DNA of 64,000 nucleotides from assembly GCF_014203355.1 (NCBI RefSeq), contig NZ_JACHIR010000001.1:992001-1056000 (forward strand). Reading direction: 5' to 3'. Shown one piece after another: positions 17,775 to 27,362 of the stretch. The position numbers and the translations under genes are program-made. Source of the DNA: Kutzneria kofuensis (GTDB taxonomy: Bacteria; Actinomycetota; Actinomycetes; Mycobacteriales; Pseudonocardiaceae). Position 1 is the stretch's first letter, and every line of letters starts with the position of its first letter. A model generated the notes under the pieces. The model had not been told where the DNA came from and searched no databases. It worked only from the letters and a program-made list of their open reading frames with translations.

Positions 17775-19412
17775 ATGCTCCCTCCGGTGAGCGACGTCGA
17801 TGCGCTGTCCGACCGGTACGTGGGCCACCTCGCCGCGGCCGATCCCTGCCTCGCGGCCATGATGGGGATCGCCGGTCACGACGGCGAGCTGACCGACTAC
17901 GGTCCCGACGGCTTCGCGGCCCGGCACGAGCTGGCCGAACGCACCCTCGCCGAGCTGGCCGCCACGCCCGTGAACTCGGATTCCGAGCGACGGGCCGCGG
18001 CGGTGCTGCGGGACCGGCTGGAGATCGACCTGGCCCGGTCCGTCGCGGGGTACGTGGACGCCGACCTGAACACCGTGGACGGCCCGCCGCAGCGGCTGCG
18101 ACAGGCGATCGAGGTCCTCGACCAGGGTGAACGGACCGTCGTGGCGGACATGCGATCGCGGCTGGCCGGCATCCCGGAGGCGTTGGCGGGGCTGCGGGAG
18201 TCGCTGGAACGGGGCCGGCAGCAGGGGCGCGTGTCGGCCGTCCGGCAGGTCGTGAACACCGCCCGGCAGAGCAAGGAGTTCGCCGACTACCTGGGCACGC
18301 TGCCGCCGGCGTACCGGGCGGAGACCGAACGGGCCGGGGACGCGCTGGTGGAGTTCGCGTCGTACCTGACCGACGTGCTGGCTCCCGCCGCGCCGGTGCG
18401 GGACGCGGTCGGGCGCGAGCGCTATGCCCTGGAGGCGCGCAACTTCCTCGGCAGCGAGATCGATCTTTTGGAGACGTACGAGTGGGGCTGGCAGGAGCTG
18501 GCCCGGCTCGAGGCGGAGATGCGGGAGGTCGGCGCGCAGATCCGGCCGGGCGAGCCGCTGCCCGCCGTGCTGGCCGCGCTGGACGCCGATCCCGCCCACC
18601 GGGTCGCCGGCGCCGAGCAGTTCCGGGCGTGGATCCAGGAACTCGCCGACAAGGCGATCGCCGACCTCGACGGCACGCACTTCGACATCCCGGAGCCGTT
18701 GCGGCGCTTGGACTGCCGAGTGCCCGGCTCCAACACCGGCATCTACTACCTGGCGCCGGCCGAGGACCTCAGCCGGCCCGGCACCGTGTGGTACTCCGTC
18801 ACCGAGGATGAGCCGTCGACGTGGGCCGTGCCGTCCGTGATGTTCCACGAGGGCGCGCCCGGCCACCACCTGCAGCTCGGTCTCAACGTCCTCAACACCC
18901 GTACCCTCAACCGGTTCCAGCGGTTGAGCGCCGAGCTGCACGTCGGCCACGGCGAGGGTTGGGGCATCTACGCCGAGCGGCTCATGGACGAGCTCGGCTA
19001 CTACGAGCTTCCCGCGCACCGCATGGGCATGCTCGCCGGCGGGCAGCAGCTGCGGGCCGTCCGGGTGATCGTCGACATCGGCCTGCACCTGGAGCTCCCC
19101 ATCCCCGCCGGCGCGGGCTTCCACGACGGCGCGGTGTGGACCCCCGACCTCGCCTTCGAGTTCGTCCGGGACCGCTCCGGCTCCATGGGCGGCGCCGAGT
19201 TCGCCCGGTTCCAGGTCGACCGCTACCTCGGGCTCCCCGGCCAGGCCATCGCGTACAAGGTCGGCGAACGCGTCTGGCTCGCCGCCCGCGCCGCCGCCCA
19301 GGCCCGCCAGGGCTCCCGCTTCGACCTCCGCACCTTCCACAGCACCGCCCTCGACCTCGGGCCGATGGGCCTCGACCTGCTCACCAGCGAGCTGGCCACG
19401 CTGCTCACGTGA
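17775..19412 (+). CDS. DUF885 family metallopeptidase-like protein
   Basis: 545 residues, typical for DUF885. The putative zinc site is HEGAPGHHLQL near residue 356, with a downstream Glu in GEGWGIYAERLMDELG near residue 397, a gluzincin-like arrangement. No signal peptide. ATG 17775 follows GAGGA by 5 nt; a GTG 12 bp later is also possible. The 3' end overlaps the convergent AraC gene by 8 bp. Confidence 0.82.
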   Translation: MLPPVSDVDALSDRYVGHLAAADPCLAAMMGIAGHDGELTDYGPDGFAARHELAERTLAELAATPVNSDSERRAAAVLRDRLEIDLARSVAGYVDADLNTVDGPPQRLRQAIEVLDQGERTVVADMRSRLAGIPEALAGLRESLERGRQQGRVSAVRQVVNTARQSKEFADYLGTLPPAYRAETERAGDALVEFASYLTDVLAPAAPVRDAVGRERYALEARNFLGSEIDLLETYEWGWQELARLEAEMREVGAQIRPGEPLPAVLAALDADPAHRVAGAEQFRAWIQELADKAIADLDGTHFDIPEPLRRLDCRVPGSNTGIYYLAPAEDLSRPGTVWYSVTEDEPSTWAVPSVMFHEGAPGHHLQLGLNVLNTRTLNRFQRLSAELHVGHGEGWGIYAERLMDELGYYELPAHRMGMLAGGQQLRAVRVIVDIGLHLELPIPAGAGFHDGAVWTPDLAFEFVRDRSGSMGGAEFARFQVDRYLGLPGQAIAYKVGERVWLAARAAAQARQGSRFDLRTFHSTALDLGPMGLDLLTSELATLLT

Positions 19413-20124
19413 AATACGTGCCGGGGGTGGTGCCGGTGACGCGGCGGAAGGCGGCGACGAAGGCGCTGGGGGTGGCGTAGCCGACGCGGCGGGCGACGGT
19501 GGCGACGGGCATGCCGGCGGCGAGCAGGGGCAGGGACGCCAGCAGGCGGACCTGGGTGCGCCAGGTGCCGAAGGTCATGCCGGTCTCGGCGACGAAGGAG
19601 CGGGCCAGGGTGCGGGCGGAGGCGCCGACGAGACGGCCCCACGCGGCGAGGTCGCGGTCGTCCGCGGGGTCGTCGGTGAGGGCCTCGGCGATGGGGGCCA
19701 GCCGGGAGGACACCGTCGGCACGTGGATGGTGGAGACCGGCACGGGCACGAGCAGGTCCCGCAGCACGGCCTCGGCGCGGCGACGGGGCGCGGTGGGCAG
19801 GGTGAGGTCGGCGAGGTAGCGGATCAGCTCGGCCAGCAGCGGCCCGACGGCGACCACGGTGGGCTCGCCCCACTGCCGCCCACCGAAGTACACGCTGTGC
19901 ATGGACGAGGTGCTCGCAGCGCCGGTGCGGTGCACGGTGCCGGCGGGGATCCACAGCGCCCGGCTCGGCGGCAGAACGTAGGTGGCGTCGCCGACCTGAA
20001 CGGTGAGCATGCCGTCGGCCGCCCACGCGAACTGGTTCTCGGGGTGCAGGTGCCAGTCGAACCACTCCCCCTTGGGCATGGTCACGCTGAGCACCAGCAG
20101 CGCATGTCCGTCTCGCGACATCAC
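19405..20124 (-). CDS. AraC-family transcriptional regulator with cupin sensor
   Basis: 239 residues: N-terminal cupin (WFDWHLHPENQFAWAADG, WIPAGTVHRTG) that could bind a small ligand, and C-terminal double helix-turn-helix (SARTLARSFVAETGMTFGTW; VGYATPSAFVAAFRRVTGTTPG). It is divergent from the methyltransferase at 20176 with about 50 bp between. A link to that gene is possible. Confidence 0.88.
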   Translation of the reverse strand: MMSRDGHALLVLSVTMPKGEWFDWHLHPENQFAWAADGMLTVQVGDATYVLPPSRALWIPAGTVHRTGAASTSSMHSVYFGGRQWGEPTVVAVGPLLAELIRYLADLTLPTAPRRRAEAVLRDLLVPVPVSTIHVPTVSSRLAPIAEALTDDPADDRDLAAWGRLVGASARTLARSFVAETGMTFGTWRTQVRLLASLPLLAAGMPVATVARRVGYATPSAFVAAFRRVTGTTPGTYFT

Positions 20125-20175
20125 CTGTCACTCTACTCGGTAGCGGACAGCGGCCACCGGTCCTACCGTCGAGAC

Positions 20176-20757
20176 ATGCCGATGAATCTGCTGCACCGGA
20201 GGATCTGCTCGTCGGAGGACTGGGCCCGACAGGTCCGCGAGCACAAGCTGCCGTGGTCGCTGCGAGGGGTCGAGCTCGGCGACGACCTGCTGGAGATCGG
20301 CCCCGGCTACGGCGCGACCACCCGGGTCCTGGTGGACATGGCGCCGAACGTGACTGCCGTCGAGGTGGACGAGAAGTCCGCGCTGGACCTGCAACGGGAA
20401 TTCACCGGCAAGGCGACGGTCCTGCACGGCGACGGCAGCCGGATGTCGTTGACGGACAACGAGTTCAGCTCGGTCGTCTGCTTCACGATGCTGCATCACG
20501 TGCCCACGCGGGAGATGCAGGACGGGATCTTCGCCGAGGCGTTCCGGGTGCTGAAGCCGGGCGGCGTGTTCGCCGGCAGCGACAGCCGGCTGAGTTTTCG
20601 GTTCCGGCTGCTGCACATCGGTGACACGATGAACATCGTCGACCCGGAGGAACTGCCGGAGCGGTTGCGCCGGGCCGGCTTCGAGGACGTGGAAGTCACG
20701 CTCGGCGAGGGGGCCTTCAAGTTCCGGGCCGGCAAACCGGTGGCGCCGCCGCGATAG
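20176..20757 (+). CDS. Class I SAM-dependent methyltransferase
   Basis: 193 residues. Motif I LLEIGPGYGATT near residue 38, acidic loop VEVDEKS near 63, motif IV SVVCFTMLHHVP near 96, LKPGGVFAGSD near 125. The substrate is unknown. The stop codon overlaps the palindrome in front of the MarR/ABC exporter operon. Confidence 0.85.
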   Translation: MPMNLLHRRICSSEDWARQVREHKLPWSLRGVELGDDLLEIGPGYGATTRVLVDMAPNVTAVEVDEKSALDLQREFTGKATVLHGDGSRMSLTDNEFSSVVCFTMLHHVPTREMQDGIFAEAFRVLKPGGVFAGSDSRLSFRFRLLHIGDTMNIVDPEELPERLRRAGFEDVEVTLGEGAFKFRAGKPVAPPR

Positions 20758-20773
20758 TACGCAGTAGCGTACT
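20756..20773. promoter_or_regulatory. Inverted repeat before MarR-ABC exporter operon
   Basis: agtacgc, 4-nt spacer, gcgtact: perfect 7-bp arms ending 3 nt before the GTG start of the MarR gene. Likely autoregulatory operator of that MarR protein. Confidence 0.6.
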
Positions 20774-20776
20774 AAT

Positions 20777-21199
20777 GTGCATCGTGACGAGAACGTCCGC
20801 CGGATCCGGTCCGGCGTGGTCCGGCTGTCCCGCCGGCTGCGCGCGGAGCGGCCGGCGGACGCCCTGGCGCCGACCAAGATCAGCGTGCTGGCCCAGCTCT
20901 GGCGCAACGGCCGGATGTCCGCGGGCGATCTCGCCGACCTGGAGCGGGTTCAGCCCCAGTCGCTGACCAGGACGCTGGCCGCGCTGGAGGCGGACGGCCT
21001 GATCGTGCGCCGACCGGACGAGCTGGACCGCAGGCAGGCGGTCATCGGCATCACCGAGGCGGGCCTGGCCGCGCTGTCCGAGGACATGCAGGCCCGGGAG
21101 CGCTGGCTGGCCAAGGCGATGGACATCCACCTCACGCCGGCCGAGCGCCAGTTGCTGGCGGACGCGGCCGAGCTGATGGATCGGCTGGCCGATGACTGA
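20777..21199 (+). CDS. MarR-family transcriptional regulator
   Basis: 140 residues with a winged helix (MSAGDLADLERVQPQSLTRT, wing LIVRRPDELDRRQAV). The GTG start is placed just after the palindrome. It overlaps the ABC exporter start by 8 bp, so it probably controls drug or lipid export through that operon. Confidence 0.87.
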   Translation: MHRDENVRRIRSGVVRLSRRLRAERPADALAPTKISVLAQLWRNGRMSAGDLADLERVQPQSLTRTLAALEADGLIVRRPDELDRRQAVIGITEAGLAALSEDMQARERWLAKAMDIHLTPAERQLLADAAELMDRLADD

Positions 21200-24100
21200 C
21201 AACTGGATCCGCCGCCTGCTGCCGTTCCTGAAGATCCAGCGCCGCAGCATGGTCCTGACGTTCGCGGCCGCGCTCGCCGGCGCCGGGCTGGCCGCGGTCA
21301 CGCCGCTGCTGGAGCGGCACATCGTCGACGACGTCATCCTGACGCACCGCTCCGCCCTGTTACCGTGGCTCGGCGCGCTGGTCGGCGTCGGCGTGCTGAC
21401 CTTCGTGGCGTCCCGGATTCGCCGCTATCGGGCGGCGAAGGTGGTGCTGGAGGTCCAGTACCAGATCCGCAATGCGGTGCACGAACAGTTGCAGCGACTG
21501 GACATCGGCAGCCACCAGGCGATGCCGACCGGCCAGCTGGTGTCCCGTATCTCGACGGACGCCGGCGTGATGGTCCGCGTGCTGTCGTACCTGCCGGCGC
21601 TGAGCAGCAACGTGTTGCTGATCGTGGTGTCGCTGGTGGTGATGATCGTGCTGTCGCCGCTGCTCGCGCTGATCAGCGCGCTCGTGGTGCCGGCGCTGGT
21701 GATCGTCGTCTACCGGATGCGCCGGCAGGTGCGACCGGCCACTTGGGACAGTCAGCAGCGCTCCGCCGAGGTTACGCAGACGGTCACCCAGACCGTGTCC
21801 GGCATCCGTGTGGTCAAGGCATTCGGCCAGGAGGACCACGAGCTGGACCGGTTCGTCGAGGCCAGCCAGAAGCTCTACGGCGCCCGCATCCGGTCGGTCC
21901 GGCTGATCGCCAGGTACCAGCCGCTGCTGCAGGCGATCCCGGCGATCGGGCAGGTGCTGCTGCTGGCGCTGGGCGGCTGGCTGGCGCTGCACGGCAACAT
22001 CACCGTCGGCACCTTCCTGGCGTTCGCCACGTACCTGGCGCAGGTGATCGGACCGGCGCAGATGTTCGCGGCGATGATCAGCGCGACGCAGCGGGCCGGC
22101 ATCTCCGCGCGGCGGATCTTCGACCTGCTGGACTCGGTGCCGGCGGTCACGGACAAGCCGGAGGCCGAGCCGCTGCCGCCGGTCCGCGGCGACATCGCCA
22201 TCACGGACGCCAAGTTCGGCTACCTGAGCTCGGAACCGGTGCTCGACGGCTTCACTCTGCGCGTGTCGCCGGGCGAAACCGTTGCCCTGGTGGGCACTTC
22301 CGGCTCCGGGAAGTCCACTGTGGCCATGCTGCTGGCGCGGTTCCACGACGTGCAGGCCGGCAGCATCAAGATCGACGGCCTCGACGTCCGCGACGTGACC
22401 GTGGATTCCTTACGCAGCCAGGTCGGCATGGTGTTCGAGGAGAGCTTCCTGTTCTCCGACACAGTTCGGGCGAACATCGGCTACGGCCGGCCGGACGCCA
22501 CCGACGAGGAGATCGAGGCGGCGGCGCGGGCCGCCGAGGCGCACGAGTTCATCTCGGCGTTGCCGCAGGGCTACCAGACGCAGGTCGGCGAGCGCGGGCT
22601 GACGTTGTCCGGCGGCCAGCGGCAGCGAATCGCACTGGCCCGGGCCTTGCTGACGGACCCGAGGATCTTGGTGCTGGACGACGCCACGAGCGCCGTGGAC
22701 GCCCGGATCGAGGAGGGCATTCACGCCACGCTGCGCCGCGTGATGGTCGACCGCACCACACTGCTCATCGCGCACCGCCGCTCCACCCTCCACCTGGCCA
22801 GCCGGATTGTCGTGGTGGACAAGGGACGTGTTGTCGCGCAGGGCAGCCACGAGGAGCTGATGGCAGCCAGTCCGCTGTATCGGGGGCTGCTCGCCGGCAC
22901 CGACGAGGACATCGACGTCGAGGTCACCGAAGGCGTCACCTCGGCGGCCTGGCAGGCCGAAAGCGGCAAGCGCAAGCAGCTGGCGATCATGGAGACGCCG
23001 TCCGAGATGGCCGCCGGCCTGGCTGCACTGCCGCCGGCCAAGGACCGCGCCGAGATCGACACCGCCGGCGACGACGAGCCGCGCTTCTCCTTCCGCCGCT
23101 TCGTCTGGCGGCACCGCACGGCGCTCGGACTGGGCCTGTTCCTGGTGTTGCTGGACGCCGTCGCGACGGCCGCCGGCCCGTACTTCTCCCGGGAGGGCAT
23201 CGACAACGGCGTGCTCAGCGGCTCGGGCGGCGCGCTGCTGCTGTCGGCCGGGATCTTCCTCGCGGTGGTGCTGGGCGATCTCGCGGTGTCGGTGGCGATG
23301 ACGCTGGTCAACGGCCGCACCGGCGAGCGGCTGCTGATGGCGTTGAAGGTCCGTGTCTTCAAGCGGCTGCTCCGGCTGCCGGTCTCGTTCTACGACCGGG
23401 AGATGGTCGGCCAGGTCATGACCCGCATGACCACCGACACCGACTCGTTCTCCTCGCTGCTGCAGAACGGTTTGCTGCAGGCCGCGGCCAACGTGCTCAC
23501 GTTCACCGGCGTGCTGGTGGCGATGGCCGTGATGAACATCGAGCTCACCGGGGTCGCGGCGCTGGTCCTGATTCCGTTCGTGCTGGCCACGACGCTGTTC
23601 CGGCGGTTGTCCAGGAGCAGCTACGTGCAGGCGCGGGAGAAGATCTCCGACGTCAACGCCGGCCTGCAGGAAACCCTGGCCGGGGTGCGGGAGTCGCAGG
23701 CGTTCGGCCAGCAGAACCGCCGGCACAGCGAGTTCAAGCGGCTCACCCGGGGCTACCTGGACGCCCGGATGAAGTCACAGCGGCTCATCTCGGCCTACTT
23801 CCCGTTCCTGGAGTTCCTGTCCGACCTCGGCGCGGCGCTGGTGCTGGGCGCGGGCTACTTCCTCATCGCCCGCAACGAACTGACGGCCGGCGAGCTGATC
23901 GCGTTCGTGCTCTACCTCGGCCTGTTCTTCTCCCCCATCCAGCAGCTGTCGGGCGTGTTCGACGACTGGCAGCAGGCGCGGGTGTCGATGACCCGGATCA
24001 ACGACCTGCTGGCCGAGCCGGATCTCACGCCGACCGCCGCGGAGCCGATCCACCCCGGCCGGCTGACCGGGCGGATCGTCCTGGCGGATCTGTGGTTCCG

Positions 24101-24815
24101 CTATCCGGGCATGGACACCGACGTGCTACGGGGCGTGGATCTCGTTGTGGAGCCGGGGGAAACGGTCGCGCTGATCGGCGAGACGGGCGCCGGCAAGTCC
24201 ACTGTGGTCAAGATGCTGGCCCGGTTCTACGACCCCGACCGCGGATCGTGCACGATCGACGGCGTTGACCTGCGGAAGCTGGATCCGCAGGAGTTCCGGC
24301 GGCAGCTGGGCTACGTGCCGCAGGAGGCGTTCCTGTTCCCCGGCACGATCCGGGACAACATCGCCTACGGCCGGCCGGACGCCACCGACGCGGAGGTCGA
24401 GGCGGCGGCGCGGGCGATCGGCGCGCACGAGTTCGTGGCCAAGCTGCCGGGCGGCTACCTGCACGAGATCGGCGAGCGGGGTGGTTCGCTGTCGGCCGGG
24501 CAGCGGCAGCTGCTGTGCCTGGCCCGCGCCCAGCTCGTCGACCCGGCGCTGCTGTTGCTGGACGAGGCTACCGCGAACCTCGACCTGGCCACGGAATCCG
24601 TGGTCTCCGCCGCGATGTCCACGCTGGCGCGGCGGCGCACCACGATCCTGGTCGCGCACCGCCTGCAGACCGCACGCAGCGCCGACCGGATCGTGGTGAT
24701 GGACGCCGGGCGCGTGGTCGCCGTCGGCACGCACGAGCAACTGCTCGCCGACAGCGACCACTACGCGCGGCTGTGGGAAGCCTTCGCGGTCACACCAGCG
24801 TCGCGTCCAGCGTGA
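21192..24815 (+). CDS. Fused double ABC exporter (TMD-NBD-TMD-NBD) with one degenerate ATP site
   Basis: 1207 residues: two complete half-exporters in one chain. Half 1: six helices to about residue 320, Walker A GTSGSGKST near 367, signature LSGGQRQR near 472, Walker B ending LVLDDATSAVD near 495. Half 2: helices about 640-940, Walker A GETGAGKST near 996, signature LSAGQRQL near 1100, Walker B LLLLDEATANLD near 1122. The catalytic Glu after Walker B is Asp in half 1, and the signature of half 2 is altered. Both changes fall in the same composite ATP site, the pattern of heterodimeric exporters with one non-hydrolytic site. Bacterial versions are usually two separate subunits; here they are fused. 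Substrate unknown. Confidence 0.92.
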   Translation: MTDNWIRRLLPFLKIQRRSMVLTFAAALAGAGLAAVTPLLERHIVDDVILTHRSALLPWLGALVGVGVLTFVASRIRRYRAAKVVLEVQYQIRNAVHEQLQRLDIGSHQAMPTGQLVSRISTDAGVMVRVLSYLPALSSNVLLIVVSLVVMIVLSPLLALISALVVPALVIVVYRMRRQVRPATWDSQQRSAEVTQTVTQTVSGIRVVKAFGQEDHELDRFVEASQKLYGARIRSVRLIARYQPLLQAIPAIGQVLLLALGGWLALHGNITVGTFLAFATYLAQVIGPAQMFAAMISATQRAGISARRIFDLLDSVPAVTDKPEAEPLPPVRGDIAITDAKFGYLSSEPVLDGFTLRVSPGETVALVGTSGSGKSTVAMLLARFHDVQAGSIKIDGLDVRDVTVDSLRSQVGMVFEESFLFSDTVRANIGYGRPDATDEEIEAAARAAEAHEFISALPQGYQTQVGERGLTLSGGQRQRIALARALLTDPRILVLDDATSAVDARIEEGIHATLRRVMVDRTTLLIAHRRSTLHLASRIVVVDKGRVVAQGSHEELMAASPLYRGLLAGTDEDIDVEVTEGVTSAAWQAESGKRKQLAIMETPSEMAAGLAALPPAKDRAEIDTAGDDEPRFSFRRFVWRHRTALGLGLFLVLLDAVATAAGPYFSREGIDNGVLSGSGGALLLSAGIFLAVVLGDLAVSVAMTLVNGRTGERLLMALKVRVFKRLLRLPVSFYDREMVGQVMTRMTTDTDSFSSLLQNGLLQAAANVLTFTGVLVAMAVMNIELTGVAALVLIPFVLATTLFRRLSRSSYVQAREKISDVNAGLQETLAGVRESQAFGQQNRRHSEFKRLTRGYLDARMKSQRLISAYFPFLEFLSDLGAALVLGAGYFLIARNELTAGELIAFVLYLGLFFSPIQQLSGVFDDWQQARVSMTRINDLLAEPDLTPTAAEPIHPGRLTGRIVLADLWFRYPGMDTDVLRGVDLVVEPGETVALIGETGAGKSTVVKMLARFYDPDRGSCTIDGVDLRKLDPQEFRRQLGYVPQEAFLFPGTIRDNIAYGRPDATDAEVEAAARAIGAHEFVAKLPGGYLHEIGERGGSLSAGQRQLLCLARAQLVDPALLLLDEATANLDLATESVVSAAMSTLARRRTTILVAHRLQTARSADRIVVMDAGRVVAVGTHEQLLADSDHYARLWEAFAVTPASRPA

Positions 24816-25224
24816 TCGTGGTGCCGGTCAGCGCCTTGCTGACCGGGCAGGTGTCCTTGGCGGTCTGGGCCAGCTCGGCGAACTTGGCCGCGTCCAGGCC
24901 GGGCACCTTGGCGTTGACCGTGATCGCGATTCCGGTCAGCGCGAAGCCGCCGGCCGGGTCCGGACCCAGCGTCACCTCGGCGCTGACGTCGATCGAGTCC
25001 GCGGTGACGCCGGCCGCGCCGAGCACGCCGGACAGGTTCATGGCCAGGCAGGAGCTGTGCGCCGCGGCGATCAGCTCCTCCGGCGAGGTCTGGCCGTCCG
25101 GGTTGCCGGTGCGCGTCGGGAACGACACGTCGAACTGACCGGCGTTCGAGGAGTCGAACGTGACGGTCCCCTTGCCGTTCTGCAGTCCGCCTTCCCAGTG
25201 GGTGGTGGCGTCGCGACTGGGCAT
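24790..25224 (-). CDS. OsmC-family peroxiredoxin
   Basis: 144 residues. The two redox Cys of the OsmC/Ohr fold are in AAHSSCLAM near residue 60 and KDTCPVSKAL near residue 125. It has the general OsmC layout (TSPEELIAAAHSSC) and acts on organic hydroperoxides through a thiol reductant. Cytoplasmic. Its 3' end overlaps the convergent ABC exporter gene by 26 bp. Confidence 0.88.
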   Translation of the reverse strand: MPSRDATTHWEGGLQNGKGTVTFDSSNAGQFDVSFPTRTGNPDGQTSPEELIAAAHSSCLAMNLSGVLGAAGVTADSIDVSAEVTLGPDPAGGFALTGIAITVNAKVPGLDAAKFAELAQTAKDTCPVSKALTGTTITLDATLV

Positions 25225-25322
25225 TGTGGTGCCTCCCTCAGTGGTGGTTGCACCGAGAGCCTAGCGCACACTTAAATTGTCCGCAATGCATCGGGGGAAG
25301 TTCCGGCCGTGGTGGGGCCGCG

Positions 25323-26012
25323 TCAGAAGACCAGCACCTCGAAGCCGACGTGCATGATCGGGAACAGGTCGTCGATGGACGGGTTGGTCATGCGCACGCA
25401 GCCGTTGCTGGACGGCACCGGCTCCACCGGCTCGCCGCCGTGCACCGCGATGCCGTCGTAGTTGATGTAGCTGGGGCGGTAGAGCCTGCCCAGCGGCGCG
25501 TACTCCCAGAAGTCGATCTGGTTCACCACGTGCATGTCGCCGAGCGGGGTGATCCGGTTGCCGGTGCCGTCGCCGGTGGACACGTCGTAGATCTTGCCCA
25601 CCTTGCCGTCGGTGACCAGGTAGCCGACCTGGTGGGCGATGTCGACCTCGAGGTGCGTCCCGGGAGTGTCGTGCTGCGGCGTGATCGTCCTGGGCGAGCG
25701 CAGCGCGGCGGCGGTCGCGTCGTCGACCACGCCGGTGCGAGGGAGCCCCTGCACCTTCTGGAACGCCACGATGGCGTGCTTCGTCTCGTCGTCGAGCTCG
25801 CCGTTGGCCTGCCGCGCCTGGTAGCCGAGCGTGTTCAGCATCTGCTGCGCCTCGGCCGTGGTCGGCGGGGCGGGCTTCGGCGTCGTGGTGGTCGTCGCTG
25901 TGGTCGACGTCACAGCGTGCGCCGCCGGCACGGGCGCGGACCGCGCCTGGCCGCAGGCCGCGGCCAACAGCACGACAGAGCCTGCGACCAGCACTTTCGC
26001 GGTTTTCGACAT
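25323..26012 (-). CDS. L,D-transpeptidase lipoprotein with peptidoglycan-binding domain
   Basis: 229 residues from ATG 26012 (AAGGGG about 9 nt upstream). Lipobox VLLAAAC with acceptor C20, a Thr-rich linker at 36-52, a peptidoglycan-binding helix region at 53-105 (LNTLGYQARQANGELDDETK) and a YkuD domain at 115-229 with H191 (VHGGEP) and catalytic C205. The usual SHGC is SNGC: the His two residues before the catalytic Cys is Asn203. It makes 3-3 crosslinks in peptidoglycan from outside the membrane. Divergent from the ECF sigma gene with about 46 bp between. Confidence 0.88.
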   Translation of the reverse strand: MSKTAKVLVAGSVVLLAAACGQARSAPVPAAHAVTSTTATTTTTPKPAPPTTAEAQQMLNTLGYQARQANGELDDETKHAIVAFQKVQGLPRTGVVDDATAAALRSPRTITPQHDTPGTHLEVDIAHQVGYLVTDGKVGKIYDVSTGDGTGNRITPLGDMHVVNQIDFWEYAPLGRLYRPSYINYDGIAVHGGEPVEPVPSSNGCVRMTNPSIDDLFPIMHVGFEVLVF

Positions 26013-26058
26013 GAACACGGACCCCTTGGGCGAACGGACGGCGTCACTGGGGATTGGC

Positions 26059-26628
26059 ATGAGTCTCCCGCCGCGCAACTTCTTCCGCCACTCGCTCGTC
26101 GAGAACGGAGTGGAGGACATGGAATCGCTGTACCGGGAGCACGTGCACGCGCTGCTCGGGTACGCCGCACGCCGGCTCGGCGATCCCAACGAGGCCGCCG
26201 ACGTGGTGGCGGCGGTGTTCCTCGCCGTGCTGGAGCGGCCCGGCGGCTACGACCGATCCCGCGGCACGCCCCGGGCCTGGCTGTTCGGCATCACCGCCAA
26301 CCTGATCGCCTCCCGTGGCCGGCGACGCGGCGCGGAGTACCGGGCGTTGCAACGCGTCTACGGTCATCGCACACTGGCCGCCGACGACTTCGCCGAACTG
26401 GAGGCACGCGTGGACGCCGCCAACGCCGCGACCGCCGTGCTGGCCGGCCTCGACGACCTACCGCCCGCCGAGCGGGAGCTGTTCCTGCTGGTCAGCCTGG
26501 ACGAGCTGACGCCGGCCGAGGCGGCGGAGGTGCTCGGCATCACCGCGTCGGCGGCGCGAATGCGGCTGGCCCGGGCGCGGCGCAAGCTGGTGCCCCTCGT
26601 CGAGGAGGGGTCGTCATGCCCGACCTGA
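26059..26628 (+). CDS. ECF-type RNA polymerase sigma factor
   Basis: 189 residues from ATG 26059 or 169 from ATG 26119; the latter has GGAG 8 nt upstream and starts at the conserved MESLYREHVHALLGYA. Region 2: LLGYAARRLGDPNEAADVVAAVF; region 4: LPPAERELFLLVSLDELTPAEAAEVLGI with recognition helix TASAARMRLARARRKL. The stop overlaps the next gene by 13 bp, the usual coupling to a regulatory partner. Confidence 0.88.
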   Translation: MSLPPRNFFRHSLVENGVEDMESLYREHVHALLGYAARRLGDPNEAADVVAAVFLAVLERPGGYDRSRGTPRAWLFGITANLIASRGRRRGAEYRALQRVYGHRTLAADDFAELEARVDAANAATAVLAGLDDLPPAERELFLLVSLDELTPAEAAEVLGITASAARMRLARARRKLVPLVEEGSSCPT

Positions 26629-27362
26629 CCCCGTTCGAGCAGCGGTTGCTGGAAGGTCTGCGCCAGGTCGAGCCCGTGAAGCGTCGACGCCGGTGGCTGC
26701 CCGCGGCGGGGACGGGCGCCGTGGCGGCGACCCTGCTCGTGCTGACAGTCGTCCGACCGCCGGCGCCGACGGACGGCCCCCTGGCGACGCACGTGCAGGC
26801 GGCCAGCGCGCCGTCGGCGATTCGGCATCTGCGCTGGATCGGCCCGCACATCGGCACGACCGCGGCGTGGACCGACGAGGTGTGGATCGACGACGTCCAC
26901 CACACCGTGCGGCTGAAGTCGCCGGCGTTCGACCAGACGTACACCGACATGCAGCCGCCGATCGCGCTGGACAAGCCCGGCATGCCCAAGGAGTTCGCCC
27001 TGATGTCGCCGGACGTGCTCGTCGCCGACCAGCGCACCCTCGTGGCGACCCTGCCGCACACCCCGGAGGGGCTGACCCTGGTCGCCAACCAGGTCGCCGA
27101 CGGCGCCGGGCAGCGGCCCGAGCAAGTGCTGGCCGACCTGCTCACCAAGCCGGGACTGAGCGACGACATGCGGGCCGTGGCCGTGAAGGCGCTGCTGCAC
27201 CTGCCGGACGTCGGCCTGCTCGATCCGCAGAGCCAGGACTACACCGGGCGGCCGGGGGCGTTGTTCGTCGCCAACAGCGGGCCGATGTCGTTGCAACTCG
27301 TCATCGACTCGCACACCAACACGTTGCTGGCCATGAACAAGACGACGATCATCACCCAGTAG
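26616..27362 (+). CDS. CU044_5270-like single-pass membrane protein, partner of the ECF sigma factor
   Basis: 248 residues: a short cytoplasmic N-terminus (MPDLTPFEQRLLEGLRQVEP), a basic stretch RRRRW, one membrane helix at about 31-45, and an outside domain of about 200 residues (YTDMQPPIALDKPGMPKEF; LTLVANQVADGAGQRPEQVL). This is the layout of CU044_5270 family proteins that follow ECF genes in actinobacteria. A role as anti-sigma or sensor is inferred from position. The 3' end overlaps the convergent GH30 gene by 11 bp. Confidence 0.7.
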   Translation: MPDLTPFEQRLLEGLRQVEPVKRRRRWLPAAGTGAVAATLLVLTVVRPPAPTDGPLATHVQAASAPSAIRHLRWIGPHIGTTAAWTDEVWIDDVHHTVRLKSPAFDQTYTDMQPPIALDKPGMPKEFALMSPDVLVADQRTLVATLPHTPEGLTLVANQVADGAGQRPEQVLADLLTKPGLSDDMRAVAVKALLHLPDVGLLDPQSQDYTGRPGALFVANSGPMSLQLVIDSHTNTLLAMNKTTIITQ

